A DNA stretch of 64,000 bases. Origin: Duganella sp. 1411 (GTDB lineage Bacteria > Pseudomonadota > Gammaproteobacteria > Burkholderiales > Burkholderiaceae_D). Position 1 is the first letter of the stretch, and the number at the start of each line of letters is the position of its first letter. Below are positions 16,449 through 25,057 of this stretch, piece by piece. The stretch lies in the NCBI RefSeq assembly GCF_017833525.1, contig NZ_JAFICD010000008.1, forward strand, positions 62,001 through 126,000, in the 5' to 3' direction. The notes below the pieces were generated by a model that was given only the letters and a program-made list of their open reading frames with translations, was not told the origin of the DNA and did no database searches. The translations under genes and the position numbers were made by a program.

Positions 16449-17420
16449 ATGACCGACCGCGACAACCCCACTGGCAAGCAGTTCGACAACCCCGTTGGCA
16501 ACCACGACGTCAACTACGTCGGCCGCTTCGCCCCCTCGCCCACCGGCCCGCTGCACATCGGCTCGCTGGTGGCGGCCATGGCCAGCTACCTGGACGCCAA
16601 AGTCCACCACGGACGCTGGCTGGTGCGCATCGAGGACGTCGACGGCGACCGCAACGTCGCCGGCGCCGACCGCGACATCCTGGCCTCGCTGCAACGCTGC
16701 GGCATGCGCTGGGATGGCGAGGTCACCTGGCAAAGCCGCCGCACCGCGCTGTACGAGCAAGCGCTGCGGCGCCTGGGCGACCTGGTCTACCCGTGCGGCT
16801 GCTCGCGCAAGGAAATCGCCGATTCGCAACTGAGCCTGAGCGGCCGTCAGGCGCAGGCGCTGATCTACCCCGGCACCTGCCGCGACGGCCTGGCGCCGGG
16901 CAAGAGCGCCCGCGCGCTGCGCCTGAAAGTGCCACGCTCGCCGCACTGCGTGATCGGCTTCGACGACCGCTGGGCCGGCCACATCAGCCAGGATCTGACC
17001 GACGAAGCCGGCGACTTCGTGGTCAAGCGCGCCGACGGCTTCTGGGCCTACCAGTTGGCGGTGGTGGTCGACGACGGCGACCAGGGCGTGACCGACATCG
17101 TGCGCGGCGCCGACCTGCTCGACTCGACCCCGCGCCAGATCTACCTGCAGCAAGCGCTCGGCCTGCCCCAGCCCAGCTATCTGCACGTGCCGGTGGTGGT
17201 CAACGAGCGCGGCGAAAAACTATCCAAGCAGACCGGTGCGACGGCGTTCGACGACGGCGCCCCGCCGGAACTGCTGCTGCGCCAGGCGCTGCTGCCGGCC
17301 GCGCGCTTCCTCGGCATGGATGTCCAGGCCGACACCATCGACGCCTTCTGGCGCGCCGCCACGCCGGCCTGGGCGGAAGTTCTGCGGAATCCGCGTGGTC
17401 TGGACATCGCTCAAACATAG
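16449..17420 (+). CDS. gluQ: Glutamyl-Q tRNA(Asp) synthetase
   Basis: A 323-residue shortened glutamyl-tRNA synthetase lacking the anticodon-binding domain. The HIGH-like motif is PLHIGSLVAA after FAPSPTG, the KMSKS-like motif is KLSKQTG, and the zinc ligands lie in YPCGCSRKE and YPGTC. It attaches glutamate to queuosine in tRNA(Asp). The N-terminus carries about 20 extra hydrophilic residues compared with E. coli YadB, so an in-frame later start cannot be excluded, although no internal Met precedes the GRFAPSPTG strand. It is followed after 46 bases by the CYTH-CHAD gene. Confidence 0.93.
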   Translation: MTDRDNPTGKQFDNPVGNHDVNYVGRFAPSPTGPLHIGSLVAAMASYLDAKVHHGRWLVRIEDVDGDRNVAGADRDILASLQRCGMRWDGEVTWQSRRTALYEQALRRLGDLVYPCGCSRKEIADSQLSLSGRQAQALIYPGTCRDGLAPGKSARALRLKVPRSPHCVIGFDDRWAGHISQDLTDEAGDFVVKRADGFWAYQLAVVVDDGDQGVTDIVRGADLLDSTPRQIYLQQALGLPQPSYLHVPVVVNERGEKLSKQTGATAFDDGAPPELLLRQALLPAARFLGMDVQADTIDAFWRAATPAWAEVLRNPRGLDIAQT

Positions 17421-17466
17421 CAGATCCGTGCGCCCCTCGGCCGAGCTTTTCATCTACACTAGGGCG

Positions 17467-18969
17467 ATGGAAGTCGAACTCAAACTACTATTGTCCCCCG
17501 CCGACAACGAGGCGCTGATGCGCCACCCGCTGATCGCCACGCACGCCAGCGGGCCCGCGCGCAAGCAGCTGACCACCGCGCATTATTTCGACACGCCGGA
17601 CCTGCATTTCCTGCATCACGGCGCCGGCCTGCGCGTGCGCAAGGTCGGTGACGAGTGGATACAAACGATGAAGGCCGGCGGCAGCGTGCAGAGCGGCTTG
17701 CACAGCCGCAACGAGTGGGAATGCCCGGTGGACCGCGCCTGGCCGCGCCTGGGGCGCCTGCGCAAGCTGATCGGCGACGACGAGCAATGGCTGGAGATGC
17801 TGGCCCTGCCGGACCTGAAGGAGCGGCTGGAGCCGCTGTTCGTGGTGGAGGTCGAGCGCCACACCTGGGATCTGGACATCGAAGGCAACCGCATCGAGCT
17901 GGTGCTCGACCACGGCCACATCGAGCGCCACGGCCGCAAGGTCGACGTCAACGAAATCGAACTCGAACTCAAGGACGGCGAACCGGCCGCCCTGTACGCG
18001 TTCGCGCTGGAACTGCACCAGCGCATCCCCCTGCGCCTCAGCAACATCAGCAAGGCCGAGCGCGGCTATCTGCTGTGCCGGCAAACGGGCACCGCCCCCT
18101 ACCGCGCGCAGGCGCTGAGCCTGGATGCGGACGCCACCGTCGGCGAAGCCCTCAAGACCATCCTCGACAACTGCCTGCAGCACATCCAGCGCAACGAGGA
18201 CGCCGTCATCCATGGCGACGACCCGGAAACCTTGCATCAGATGCGCGTCGGCCTGCGCCGGCTGCGCTCGGCGCTAAAACTGTTCGACACGGTCGCCCCC
18301 TGCCCCGATCCGCTGGCGGCCGACATCGCCTGGCTGGGCACGGAACTGGGCGCCGCCCGCGACGCCGACGTGCTGCTGATGTCGACCTTGCCGCGCATCC
18401 AGTCCAACCCCGGCGGCAAACACGGCCTGATGGAATTGCAGACGCTGGCACTGGCGGCGGCGCGCAGCTACCGCAAGGTGGCGGCGCAGGCGCTGCTGTC
18501 GCCCCGCTACACGCAACTGTTGCTGTCGATGGGCGTGTGGATGCAGCACCTCGCCACGGACGTGCCGGACAGTCCGCTGCCCAAATTCGCCCACTCGACG
18601 ATGCAGCGCCTGCACAAGCAACTGATCAAGCGCGCCAACCGCATGGACGACGCCGATGCGGCCTCGATCCACCGCACCCGCATCGCCGCCAAGCGCGGCC
18701 GCTACGCGCTGGAATTCTTCCATTCGTTGTACCGGCGCAAGGGCTCGCGCCAATACCTCAAGACGCTGGCGGCGATCCAGTCCGAGCTGGGCCAGCACAA
18801 CGACCTGATCATCGCCGACCGGCTGTTGCAGGAAATGGCGGAGCAGCATCCGGACGCGGCCGACAGCATCGGCTACGCGCGCGGCTATCTGCAGGCGCTA
18901 CAGTCGCAAAAGCCGGTCGACCTGGACGCCATCCGCGACACGCTGCACCAGCTCAAACTGCCGCACTGA
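17467..18969 (+). CDS. CYTH and CHAD domain protein, probable inorganic triphosphatase
   Basis: A 500-residue protein. The start MEVELKLLL carries the ExExK motif of CYTH triphosphate-tunnel enzymes, which hydrolyse tripolyphosphate with a divalent metal; alternating charged strands (residues 60-190) form the tunnel. From about residue 225 the CHAD helical domain follows, with histidines and basic residues that bind polyphosphate (HQMRVGLRRLRSALKLF, then IHRTRIAAKRGRYALEFF). The same layout occurs in E. coli YgiF. The coding frame extends upstream, but the CYTH motif fixes the start at 17,467. Confidence 0.93.
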   Translation: MEVELKLLLSPADNEALMRHPLIATHASGPARKQLTTAHYFDTPDLHFLHHGAGLRVRKVGDEWIQTMKAGGSVQSGLHSRNEWECPVDRAWPRLGRLRKLIGDDEQWLEMLALPDLKERLEPLFVVEVERHTWDLDIEGNRIELVLDHGHIERHGRKVDVNEIELELKDGEPAALYAFALELHQRIPLRLSNISKAERGYLLCRQTGTAPYRAQALSLDADATVGEALKTILDNCLQHIQRNEDAVIHGDDPETLHQMRVGLRRLRSALKLFDTVAPCPDPLAADIAWLGTELGAARDADVLLMSTLPRIQSNPGGKHGLMELQTLALAAARSYRKVAAQALLSPRYTQLLLSMGVWMQHLATDVPDSPLPKFAHSTMQRLHKQLIKRANRMDDADAASIHRTRIAAKRGRYALEFFHSLYRRKGSRQYLKTLAAIQSELGQHNDLIIADRLLQEMAEQHPDAADSIGYARGYLQALQSQKPVDLDAIRDTLHQLKLPH

Positions 18970-18970
18970 A

Positions 18971-19396
18971 TCACTGCGCCGAGGGGCCGCCGGCGGCCGG
19001 CACCGGCTTGGACGTGACCGTCCACGTCAACGTGCCGGCGCACTTGGCCGCCGCCACCGACGACAGCGCGTGGTCGGCGTCCTCGCTGGCCAGCGGGTAC
19101 TCCCTGCTGCCCTCGATCTTGAAATGCAAATCGGGCATAGTGGAACTGGCGGTCTTCGACAACACGGGCAGGAAGCCGCGCTCGGACAATATGCGCCGGC
19201 AAGGCTCGATGCCCTTCAGATCGAACGATTCGAGCTTGATGCTGAACACCCAGCGCTCGGCCACGCCGCGCGCGGCCAGCACGGGGTCGGGCAGCATCAA
19301 TTGCGACGGCAACGTGGCGGCGCCGGCCTGGGCGCCGGCAAGCATGCCCAGCAGGGAGGCGGCCAGCAAGGCGGCGCGGGCGGTACGACGGTACAT
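18971..19396 (-). CDS. Secreted protein of unknown function
   Basis: A 141-residue protein with a clear signal peptide ending near AGAQAGA. The mature part has two cysteines (in EPCRRILSE and AAKCAGTL) that could form a disulfide, and no domain I recognise. It ends one base from the stop of the CYTH-CHAD gene on the other strand. It lies just downstream of the LysE gene on the same strand with 36 bases between, so co-transcription with LysE is not excluded but its order would be unusual. Confidence 0.72.
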   Translation of the reverse strand: MYRRTARAALLAASLLGMLAGAQAGAATLPSQLMLPDPVLAARGVAERWVFSIKLESFDLKGIEPCRRILSERGFLPVLSKTASSTMPDLHFKIEGSREYPLASEDADHALSSVAAAKCAGTLTWTVTSKPVPAAGGPSAQ

Positions 19397-19432
19397 GGGC
19401 TATCCTTAAAATCCAGTCAAGCCGCCATGGTA

Positions 19433-20032
19433 TCAGCCCACGAGAATTGGATATAGCGTGGCCACCAACAACAGCGCCATCACCACATTAAAGATGCGCA
19501 CCGAGCGCGGGTCCTGCAACAGCCGGCGCATCGCCACGCCGAACATCGCCCACGCGCCGACGCCGACGGTGCCGACGGCGTTGAACACCAGCGCCAGCTG
19601 CGCCACGTCGCCGGCGCCGAAGCCCTGCGGCAGGTAGGTGGTGATGGCGCTGATGGACATCACCCACGCCTTGGGATTGATCCACTGGAACGCCGCCGCA
19701 CCGAAGAACCCCATCGGTTTGGAGCGCGCCGCCTGCTCGGCGCTCATCGGCGCCGCGTGGGCCAGCTTCCAGGCCAGCCACAACAGATAGATCGCGCCGA
19801 CGTACTTCAGTATCAGCTGCAACAGCGGAAACCGCACGAACACCGCGTGCAAGCCCAGCCCGGTGGCGAAGATCATGAACGCGAAACCGAAAGTGATGCC
19901 GAACAGGTGCGGCAACGAGCGCCTGAATCCGTAGTTCAGGCCCGAGGCCATGATCATCGCGTTGTTCGGCCCCGGCGTGAGCGAGGTGACGGCGGCGAAG
20001 GTGCACAGAGGCAGCAGCAGGTCGGGCGGCAT
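19433..20032 (-). CDS. LysE/RhtB family amino-acid exporter
   Basis: A 199-residue inner-membrane protein with about six hydrophobic helices. The N-terminal FAAVTSLTPGPNNAMIMASGLNYG is the LysE/RhtB signature, and FQWINPKAWVMSISAITTY is the conserved second motif. The family exports amino acids such as threonine, homoserine or cysteine derivatives. I start at ATG 20,032; a TTG at 20,050 in frame adds six residues. A palindromic operator-like sequence lies 41-68 bases upstream. Confidence 0.9.
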   Translation of the reverse strand: MPPDLLLPLCTFAAVTSLTPGPNNAMIMASGLNYGFRRSLPHLFGITFGFAFMIFATGLGLHAVFVRFPLLQLILKYVGAIYLLWLAWKLAHAAPMSAEQAARSKPMGFFGAAAFQWINPKAWVMSISAITTYLPQGFGAGDVAQLALVFNAVGTVGVGAWAMFGVAMRRLLQDPRSVRIFNVVMALLLVATLYPILVG

Positions 20033-20072
20033 ATTATTTTCCGGTGGCAATCAAATGGTTCATTGTAGGCGC

Positions 20073-20100
20073 AACTGTGCTGGTGCGTACCGGTACAGTT
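20073..20100. promoter_or_regulatory. Palindromic operator-like sequence upstream of lysE-type gene
   Basis: AACTGT (20,073-20,078) and ACAGTT (20,095-20,100) are inverted around 16 bases that contain the perfect palindrome GTACCGGTAC (20,087-20,096). It sits 41-68 bases before the exporter start, where a repressor or activator would act. The motif resembles sites I recall for MocR/GntR-type regulators of LysE exporters, but no such regulator is adjacent; the neighbour is a LysR gene transcribed in the same direction. Confidence 0.5.
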
Positions 20101-20128
20101 ATGCACACCGTGCTTCCACGTGTACTGG

Positions 20129-21112
20129 TCACTTCGCCGATACGACCTTCGCCACCGAACGCGCCGGCTTGCGCTGGCGGCCCAGCAGCTTGTAGAAGCT
20201 CTCCAGCTCGCGGCGCACCAGGTCCTGGCCATTCTCGATGACGAAGTCCTGGAACGCCGCGGCCACCTTGGGGATCGGCTGGCCGCTCAGGTGCATGATG
20301 TGCCAGTCCGCCTCGACCGGATTTTCCTGCATCGGCAGGATCGCCAGCAGGCCGGCCTCGAACTCCAGGCCGCACGCGTGCACCGACAAAAAGCCCAGCC
20401 CCAGCCCGGCCGACACCATGCGCTTGATCGCCTCGTTGCTCGACACTTCGGAGCCGAATTCGGCGGGATGGCCGGCGTCGCGCAGCAGCTTCTCGACCGC
20501 CGTGCGGGTGCCGGAGCCGCGCTCGCGCACCATCAGGTTGGCGGCCATGACGTCGTTGAGCGTGATTTTTTTCTTCTTCATCAGCGGATGCGCGGGACTG
20601 GCGACAAACGCCATCGGATGCCGCGCGAACTTGGCCGCGTTGGTGCGCAGTTCGCGCGGCGGCGTGCCCATGATGGCCAGGTCGATCTCCTGGCGCGCCA
20701 GCATGTTGACGATCTCCGAGCGGTTCCCCACCTGCAGCTTGAGGCGCACGTCCGGCCGCTTGATCGTGAACGGCACCAGCATCGGCGGCAGCAGGTGCTC
20801 CGCCGTGGTGACGGCGCCGATGCGCAGCGTGCCGCTGGTGACGCCCTGCAGCGCGGCCAGCTCGTCGCCGGCCTGCTCCAGCAGCCGCAGGATGCGCTCG
20901 GAGAAGGTCGCCATCACCTCGCCGGCGGCGGTCAGCTGGATGTTGCGTCCCACTTTGCGCGTGAGCGCGATGCCGGCGATGTCCTCCAGCGTGCGCAGTT
21001 GCAGCGACACGGCCGGCTGGGTGACGTGCATCGCCTCGGCCGCGCGTGACACGCTCTCGTGGCGGGCCACCAGGACCAGCGATTGCAGCTGTCGGAAACT
21101 GGCGTGATACAT
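20129..21112 (-). CDS. LysR-family regulator, CbbR-like
   Basis: A 327-residue regulator with an N-terminal winged helix (FRQLQSLVLVARHESVSRAA, then VTQPAVSLQLRTLED) and a C-terminal LysR substrate domain. Blocks such as GTLRIGAV, LARQEIDLAIMGTPP and LMVRERGSGTRTAVE are those of the CbbR/RbcR group that in autotrophs controls Calvin-cycle genes. It is divergent from a CbbY-like HAD gene and a type II NADH dehydrogenase across a 133-base AT-rich region, which is where it would bind. No RuBisCO is present, so the ligand and target are open. Confidence 0.9.
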   Translation of the reverse strand: MYHASFRQLQSLVLVARHESVSRAAEAMHVTQPAVSLQLRTLEDIAGIALTRKVGRNIQLTAAGEVMATFSERILRLLEQAGDELAALQGVTSGTLRIGAVTTAEHLLPPMLVPFTIKRPDVRLKLQVGNRSEIVNMLARQEIDLAIMGTPPRELRTNAAKFARHPMAFVASPAHPLMKKKKITLNDVMAANLMVRERGSGTRTAVEKLLRDAGHPAEFGSEVSSNEAIKRMVSAGLGLGFLSVHACGLEFEAGLLAILPMQENPVEADWHIMHLSGQPIPKVAAAFQDFVIENGQDLVRRELESFYKLLGRQRKPARSVAKVVSAK

Positions 21113-21245
21113 AAGCTCTCCCTTATCAACTATCGAATATCTTTAATTTTTCTTTTGTAGATTCTACCGTTATATTTACGTCAATGCGATAAATCAAATT
21201 TTTAAGAGATGGGTTCTTCAACCGGCACTGTTTAGCGAGAACGAT

Positions 21246-21956
21246 ATGAGCATAGACGTGATCTTCCTTGGCCTCGACGGCGTACTGTTCGACACCGAAG
21301 CGCTACATCTGGCGGCCTGCAACGCGGCCTTCGCCAACGCCGGCCTGTCGATACGCTGGGCCCTGCCCGCGCTGCGCGCCGCCGCCACCACCCACGGCTA
21401 TGCGCGCGCCATCGGCACCGTCAACACCCGCGAGCTGTTCCCGCGCGACAAAGGCCGCGCGGCCGAACTGTTCGCCGACAAGCACCGCCAGTTCCACCAG
21501 GCGATCGCCGCCAATCCGCCGGCGGCGCTGCCGGCCGCGCTGACGCTGATCGACGACGCCATCGCCGCCGGCTGCAAGATCTGCATCCTCACCGACCTGC
21601 CGGCGCCGGCCACCTCGGCGCTGCTGGCCAACAGCTTCGGGGCCGATGTCAACAGCGTGTTCACGGTGGTCACCGGCGGCGCCGCTTTCGACGGCCCGTC
21701 CGGCACCGGCCCGTATGCCAAGGCGCTGCACGCGATGGGCGTCGCGCCCGCCGACGCCATCGCCATCGACACGGCGGTACCCAGCCTGCGCGCCGCCGAG
21801 GAAGCCGGCCTGTGGACGGTATCGGTGGCCCCCTACGGCGCCGACGTGGTGCGTCCACGCCAATTCATCACCTTCGAAGCGCTGAACGAATTGCGCTCCA
21901 GCCCCTACACGCCCGACCAGCAGCAAGACCAGGACCACCACAACCTGGCCGCGTAA
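21246..21956 (+). CDS. CbbY-like HAD protein lacking the nucleophile aspartate
   Basis: A 236-residue protein with the fold and order of CbbY/beta-phosphoglucomutase-type HAD hydrolases: motif I VIFLGLDGVLFDTE, motif II ILTDLP, motif III lysine in GPYAKALHAMG and a motif IV AIDTAVPSLRAAEEAGL. In motif I the first aspartate of D-x-D-G, the phosphorylated nucleophile, is replaced by glycine (G9), while D11 remains; motif IV has ID rather than ED. The DNA reads GGC at that codon, so it is not a frame error. It is probably a non-catalytic or repurposed protein. It is followed 53 bases later by the NADH dehydrogenase gene. Confidence 0.85.
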   Translation: MSIDVIFLGLDGVLFDTEALHLAACNAAFANAGLSIRWALPALRAAATTHGYARAIGTVNTRELFPRDKGRAAELFADKHRQFHQAIAANPPAALPAALTLIDDAIAAGCKICILTDLPAPATSALLANSFGADVNSVFTVVTGGAAFDGPSGTGPYAKALHAMGVAPADAIAIDTAVPSLRAAEEAGLWTVSVAPYGADVVRPRQFITFEALNELRSSPYTPDQQQDQDHHNLAA

Positions 21957-22009
21957 AACGCAAGGGTGCCGCCACCGGCACCCATCGAATCACCAACCGG
22001 GAGAAAAAA

Positions 22010-23287
22010 ATGGAAACGATCGTCATCGTAGGGGGAGGTGCGGGCGGACTGGAACTGGCCACCCGCCTTGGAGACACGCTGGGCGCCGCCAAGCGCGCGC
22101 GCATCGTGCTGGTGGACCGCTCGCCGGGCCACTTCTGGAAGCCGCTGCTGCACACGGTCGCCTCGGGCAAATGCGATCCGCAGGTCACGGAGCTGGCCTT
22201 CACCGCGCACGCGCTAGACCATGATTTCGACTTCATCCAGGGCGAAGTGCTGTGCGTGGACCGCGCCCACCAAACCATCACGCTGACGCCGCGCGGCGGC
22301 CGCCACGACGACGGCGTCTGCCGCACCATCGGCTACGACAAACTAGTGCTGGCGCTCGGCGCGGTGACCAATTTCTACAACGTGCCGGGCGCCGCCCGCC
22401 ATGCGCTGACGCTCGACAGCGTGGCCGACGCCGAAGCCTTCCGCCGCCGCTTCGTCGACGGCTGCATCGGCGCCGGCGAACGCAAGGAGCAGGTCAACGT
22501 CGTCATCGTCGGCGGCGGCGCCACCGGTGTCGAACTGGCGGCGGAACTGAGCAACAGCGCCCGCGCGCTGGCCGAGTACCGCGTCCACGCGCTCGATCCG
22601 GAGCGCGACATCCGCATCACCGTCATCGAACGCGGCGACCATCTGCTGCCGCACCTGCATCCGCTGCAATCGCAGCGCGCCGCCAACCATCTGCGCTCGC
22701 TGGGCATCGCCGTGCGCACCGCGACGGCCGTCGCCCACGTCACCGACAACGCGGTGATCGACACCGCCGGCGCCGCCCACCGCGCCGACCTGACCTTGTG
22801 GGCGGCCGGCGTCGAGGCGCCGGAACTGTGCGCCAACTTGGGCCTGACGCTCAACCATATCCGCCAGATCGTCGTCGATTCCAGCCTGCGCGCGGCCTGC
22901 GACAGCCGCATTTACGCGCTCGGCGACTGCGCCAGCTACGTCTGTCCGGTCAAGGGCGCGGCGCCGCCGCGCGCCCAGGTCGCGCATCAGCAAGCGATGT
23001 TCCTGGCCGAGCTGCTGTCACGGCGCGACGACGACGGACCACGGCCCGGTTTCCGCTACCACGACTACGGCTCGCTGGTCTCGCTCGGGCCGCAGACGGC
23101 GGTCGGCGTGCTGACCGGCGCCATCACCGGCAAGAGCATCCGCGTCGGCGGGGCCACCGCCAGCCTGCTGTATGAGCTGATGTACCAGAAGCACCTGCTG
23201 CAGCTGCACGGCGCCTTGCGCGTGGCGGCGCAAACGCTGGCGGACTGGCTGCGCGCCAAGATCCTGCCGCCGGTGCGGCTGCACTAG
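22010..23287 (+). CDS. Type II NADH dehydrogenase-like flavoprotein
   Basis: A 425-residue FAD protein starting at ATG 22,010 after a GGAG site. The first Rossmann motif IVGGGAGGLELA binds FAD, the second VVIVGGGATGVELAAE binds NADH, and IYALGDCASY is the C-terminal FAD site of pyridine nucleotide-disulfide oxidoreductases. The end is an amphipathic helix (LADWLRAKIL) that would hold it to the inner membrane. NDH-2 enzymes pass electrons from NADH to quinone without pumping protons. It is downstream of the degenerate HAD gene and shares the CbbR-like divergent control region. Confidence 0.92.
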   Translation: METIVIVGGGAGGLELATRLGDTLGAAKRARIVLVDRSPGHFWKPLLHTVASGKCDPQVTELAFTAHALDHDFDFIQGEVLCVDRAHQTITLTPRGGRHDDGVCRTIGYDKLVLALGAVTNFYNVPGAARHALTLDSVADAEAFRRRFVDGCIGAGERKEQVNVVIVGGGATGVELAAELSNSARALAEYRVHALDPERDIRITVIERGDHLLPHLHPLQSQRAANHLRSLGIAVRTATAVAHVTDNAVIDTAGAAHRADLTLWAAGVEAPELCANLGLTLNHIRQIVVDSSLRAACDSRIYALGDCASYVCPVKGAAPPRAQVAHQQAMFLAELLSRRDDDGPRPGFRYHDYGSLVSLGPQTAVGVLTGAITGKSIRVGGATASLLYELMYQKHLLQLHGALRVAAQTLADWLRAKILPPVRLH

Positions 23288-23300
23288 CCCAGCGCTGGCG

Positions 23301-24905
23301 TCAGGAAAGCCGCAGGCGCGGCGACAGCTGGCCCCTGCCGGCCCCGCCGGCGCCATCGGCCACCGTGAACTGGCCAACCTGCGCCAGCAGGGCCTGCGCC
23401 TGTTCGCGCATGCTGGCCGCCGCGGCGGCCGCCTGCTCGACCAGCGCGGCGTTCTGCTGGGTCATCTCGTCCATCTGGGTGATGGCGACGTTGACTTGTT
23501 CGATGCCCGAACTTTGCTGCTCGCTGGCGAGCGTGATCTCGCCCATGATGTCGGCCACCTTGCGCACGCTGGCCACCACCTCGCCCATGGTCTGGCCGGC
23601 GCGGTCCACCAGCCGGCCGCCTTCATCGACCTTGCCGACGGAATCGTCGATCAGCGCCTTGATCTCCTTCGCCGCCGACGCCGAGCGTTGCGCCAGGTTG
23701 CGCACCTCGGAGGCCACCACCGCGAAGCCCCTGCCCTGTTCGCCGGCGCGCGCCGCCTCTACGGCGGCGTTCAGTGCCAGGATATTGGTCTGGAAGGCGA
23801 TACCGTCGATGACGCCGATGATATCGACGATCTTGCTGGAGCTGGTCTTGATCGAGCCCATGGTCTCGACCACCTGGCCGACCACGTCGCCGCCGCGCAC
23901 CGCGATGCCGCTGGCCTGCGTCACCAGTTCGTTGGCATGGCGGGCGTTGTCGGCGTTCTGCCGCACGGTGCTGGTCAGTTCCTCCATCGAGCTGGCGGTT
24001 TCCTCAAGCGCGCCGGCCTGCGCCTCGGTGCGCGCCGACAGATCGGCGTTGCCGGCCGCGATCTCCTGCGCCGCCACGGTGATGGTGTCGGTGGACAGGC
24101 GCACGTCGCCGACCAGCTGCGACAGGTTGAGGTTCATCTGCCCGAGCGCGTCGAGCAGTTGCCCGGTTTCGTCGCGCGCGTTGTTCTCCACCCGCGAGGT
24201 CAGGTCGCCCGCCGCCACGCGGCGCGCCAGCGCCACCGCGCGCTCCAGCGGCTGCGCAATGGAGCGGCCCAACGCGAACGCCAGCGTCCCGCCCAGCAGC
24301 AGGATCACGACACCGAGCGCGATCATCAAATTACGGCTGGCGATATTGATCTCCTCGATATTCCGCGTGGACTCGTCGATCTGGCGGCGCTGCTCCTTGA
24401 GCAGTGCCTCGGCCGAAGCCAGATAGGCGGCGCTGATCGGGTTGTAGCGGTCGCGCATTTGCTGCAGCGCCTCGTCGGTCTTGCCGGCCTTCTTAAGGGC
24501 CAGGATGTCGTCACGCGCGCCGAGAAAGGCCTTGCGGCGCGCGCCCAGTTCGGCGAACAGCGACTTCTCGGCTTCGGTGTCCATGCGCGCCTCGACCTGC
24601 TTTTGCAGCGTGCTGGAGGCGTCGGACGAGGCTTTGATGAGCGGCGCGAAATAGGCGCCCAGACTGGTGTCGGTGCTGACGATGATGGCCGTCGTGCGCG
24701 GCACCGCCGCGAACATGTAGCGGTACCACTCCTGCAGATAGCGTTCGGTGGCCATCGGCTCGTCGAGCATCTCGCGGGTGGCCGCGGCCACGCTGTGCAG
24801 GCGGGTGACGCTGACCACGATCGCGATCAGCGACAGCAGGAGTATGCTGGCGAACCCCATGATCAGGCGCCGTTTGACACTGATGTTGCTGAACATTGTG
24901 AGCAT
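23301..24905 (-). CDS. Methyl-accepting chemotaxis protein
   Basis: A 534-residue receptor. The ATG at 24,905 has an AGGAGGA site five bases upstream, deciding the start against a frame open further up. Membrane helices lie at about 14-34 and 192-212, with a four-helix-bundle-type periplasmic ligand domain of about 155 residues between, then HAMP (about 213-265) and the signalling hairpin with its conserved tip EVRNLAQRSASAAKEIK. It reports to CheA/CheW. There is no CheR-tethering pentapeptide at the C-terminus. The ligand is unknown and no chemotaxis genes adjoin it. Confidence 0.95.
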   Translation of the reverse strand: MLTMFSNISVKRRLIMGFASILLLSLIAIVVSVTRLHSVAAATREMLDEPMATERYLQEWYRYMFAAVPRTTAIIVSTDTSLGAYFAPLIKASSDASSTLQKQVEARMDTEAEKSLFAELGARRKAFLGARDDILALKKAGKTDEALQQMRDRYNPISAAYLASAEALLKEQRRQIDESTRNIEEINIASRNLMIALGVVILLLGGTLAFALGRSIAQPLERAVALARRVAAGDLTSRVENNARDETGQLLDALGQMNLNLSQLVGDVRLSTDTITVAAQEIAAGNADLSARTEAQAGALEETASSMEELTSTVRQNADNARHANELVTQASGIAVRGGDVVGQVVETMGSIKTSSSKIVDIIGVIDGIAFQTNILALNAAVEAARAGEQGRGFAVVASEVRNLAQRSASAAKEIKALIDDSVGKVDEGGRLVDRAGQTMGEVVASVRKVADIMGEITLASEQQSSGIEQVNVAITQMDEMTQQNAALVEQAAAAAASMREQAQALLAQVGQFTVADGAGGAGRGQLSPRLRLS

Positions 24906-25057
24906 CTTGGTCCTCCTACTGGATAGGCTGCGATCGAACATCATAGACCGAAAATACCAGGTGATCGACACTCTGTTACTCTTACGCAACAAACAATTGG
25001 ATCGTGTCGCCTCGCGCCCGCGCCCCCTTGACACCCACCTCGTTCTATAATGGATTC

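Noticed and set aside
25028..25051. TTGACA followed by TATAAT just before the 512-residue gene
   Set aside because: The spacing is only 12 bases and the -10 ends six bases before the ATG, so it does not fit a sigma-70 promoter with a leader.
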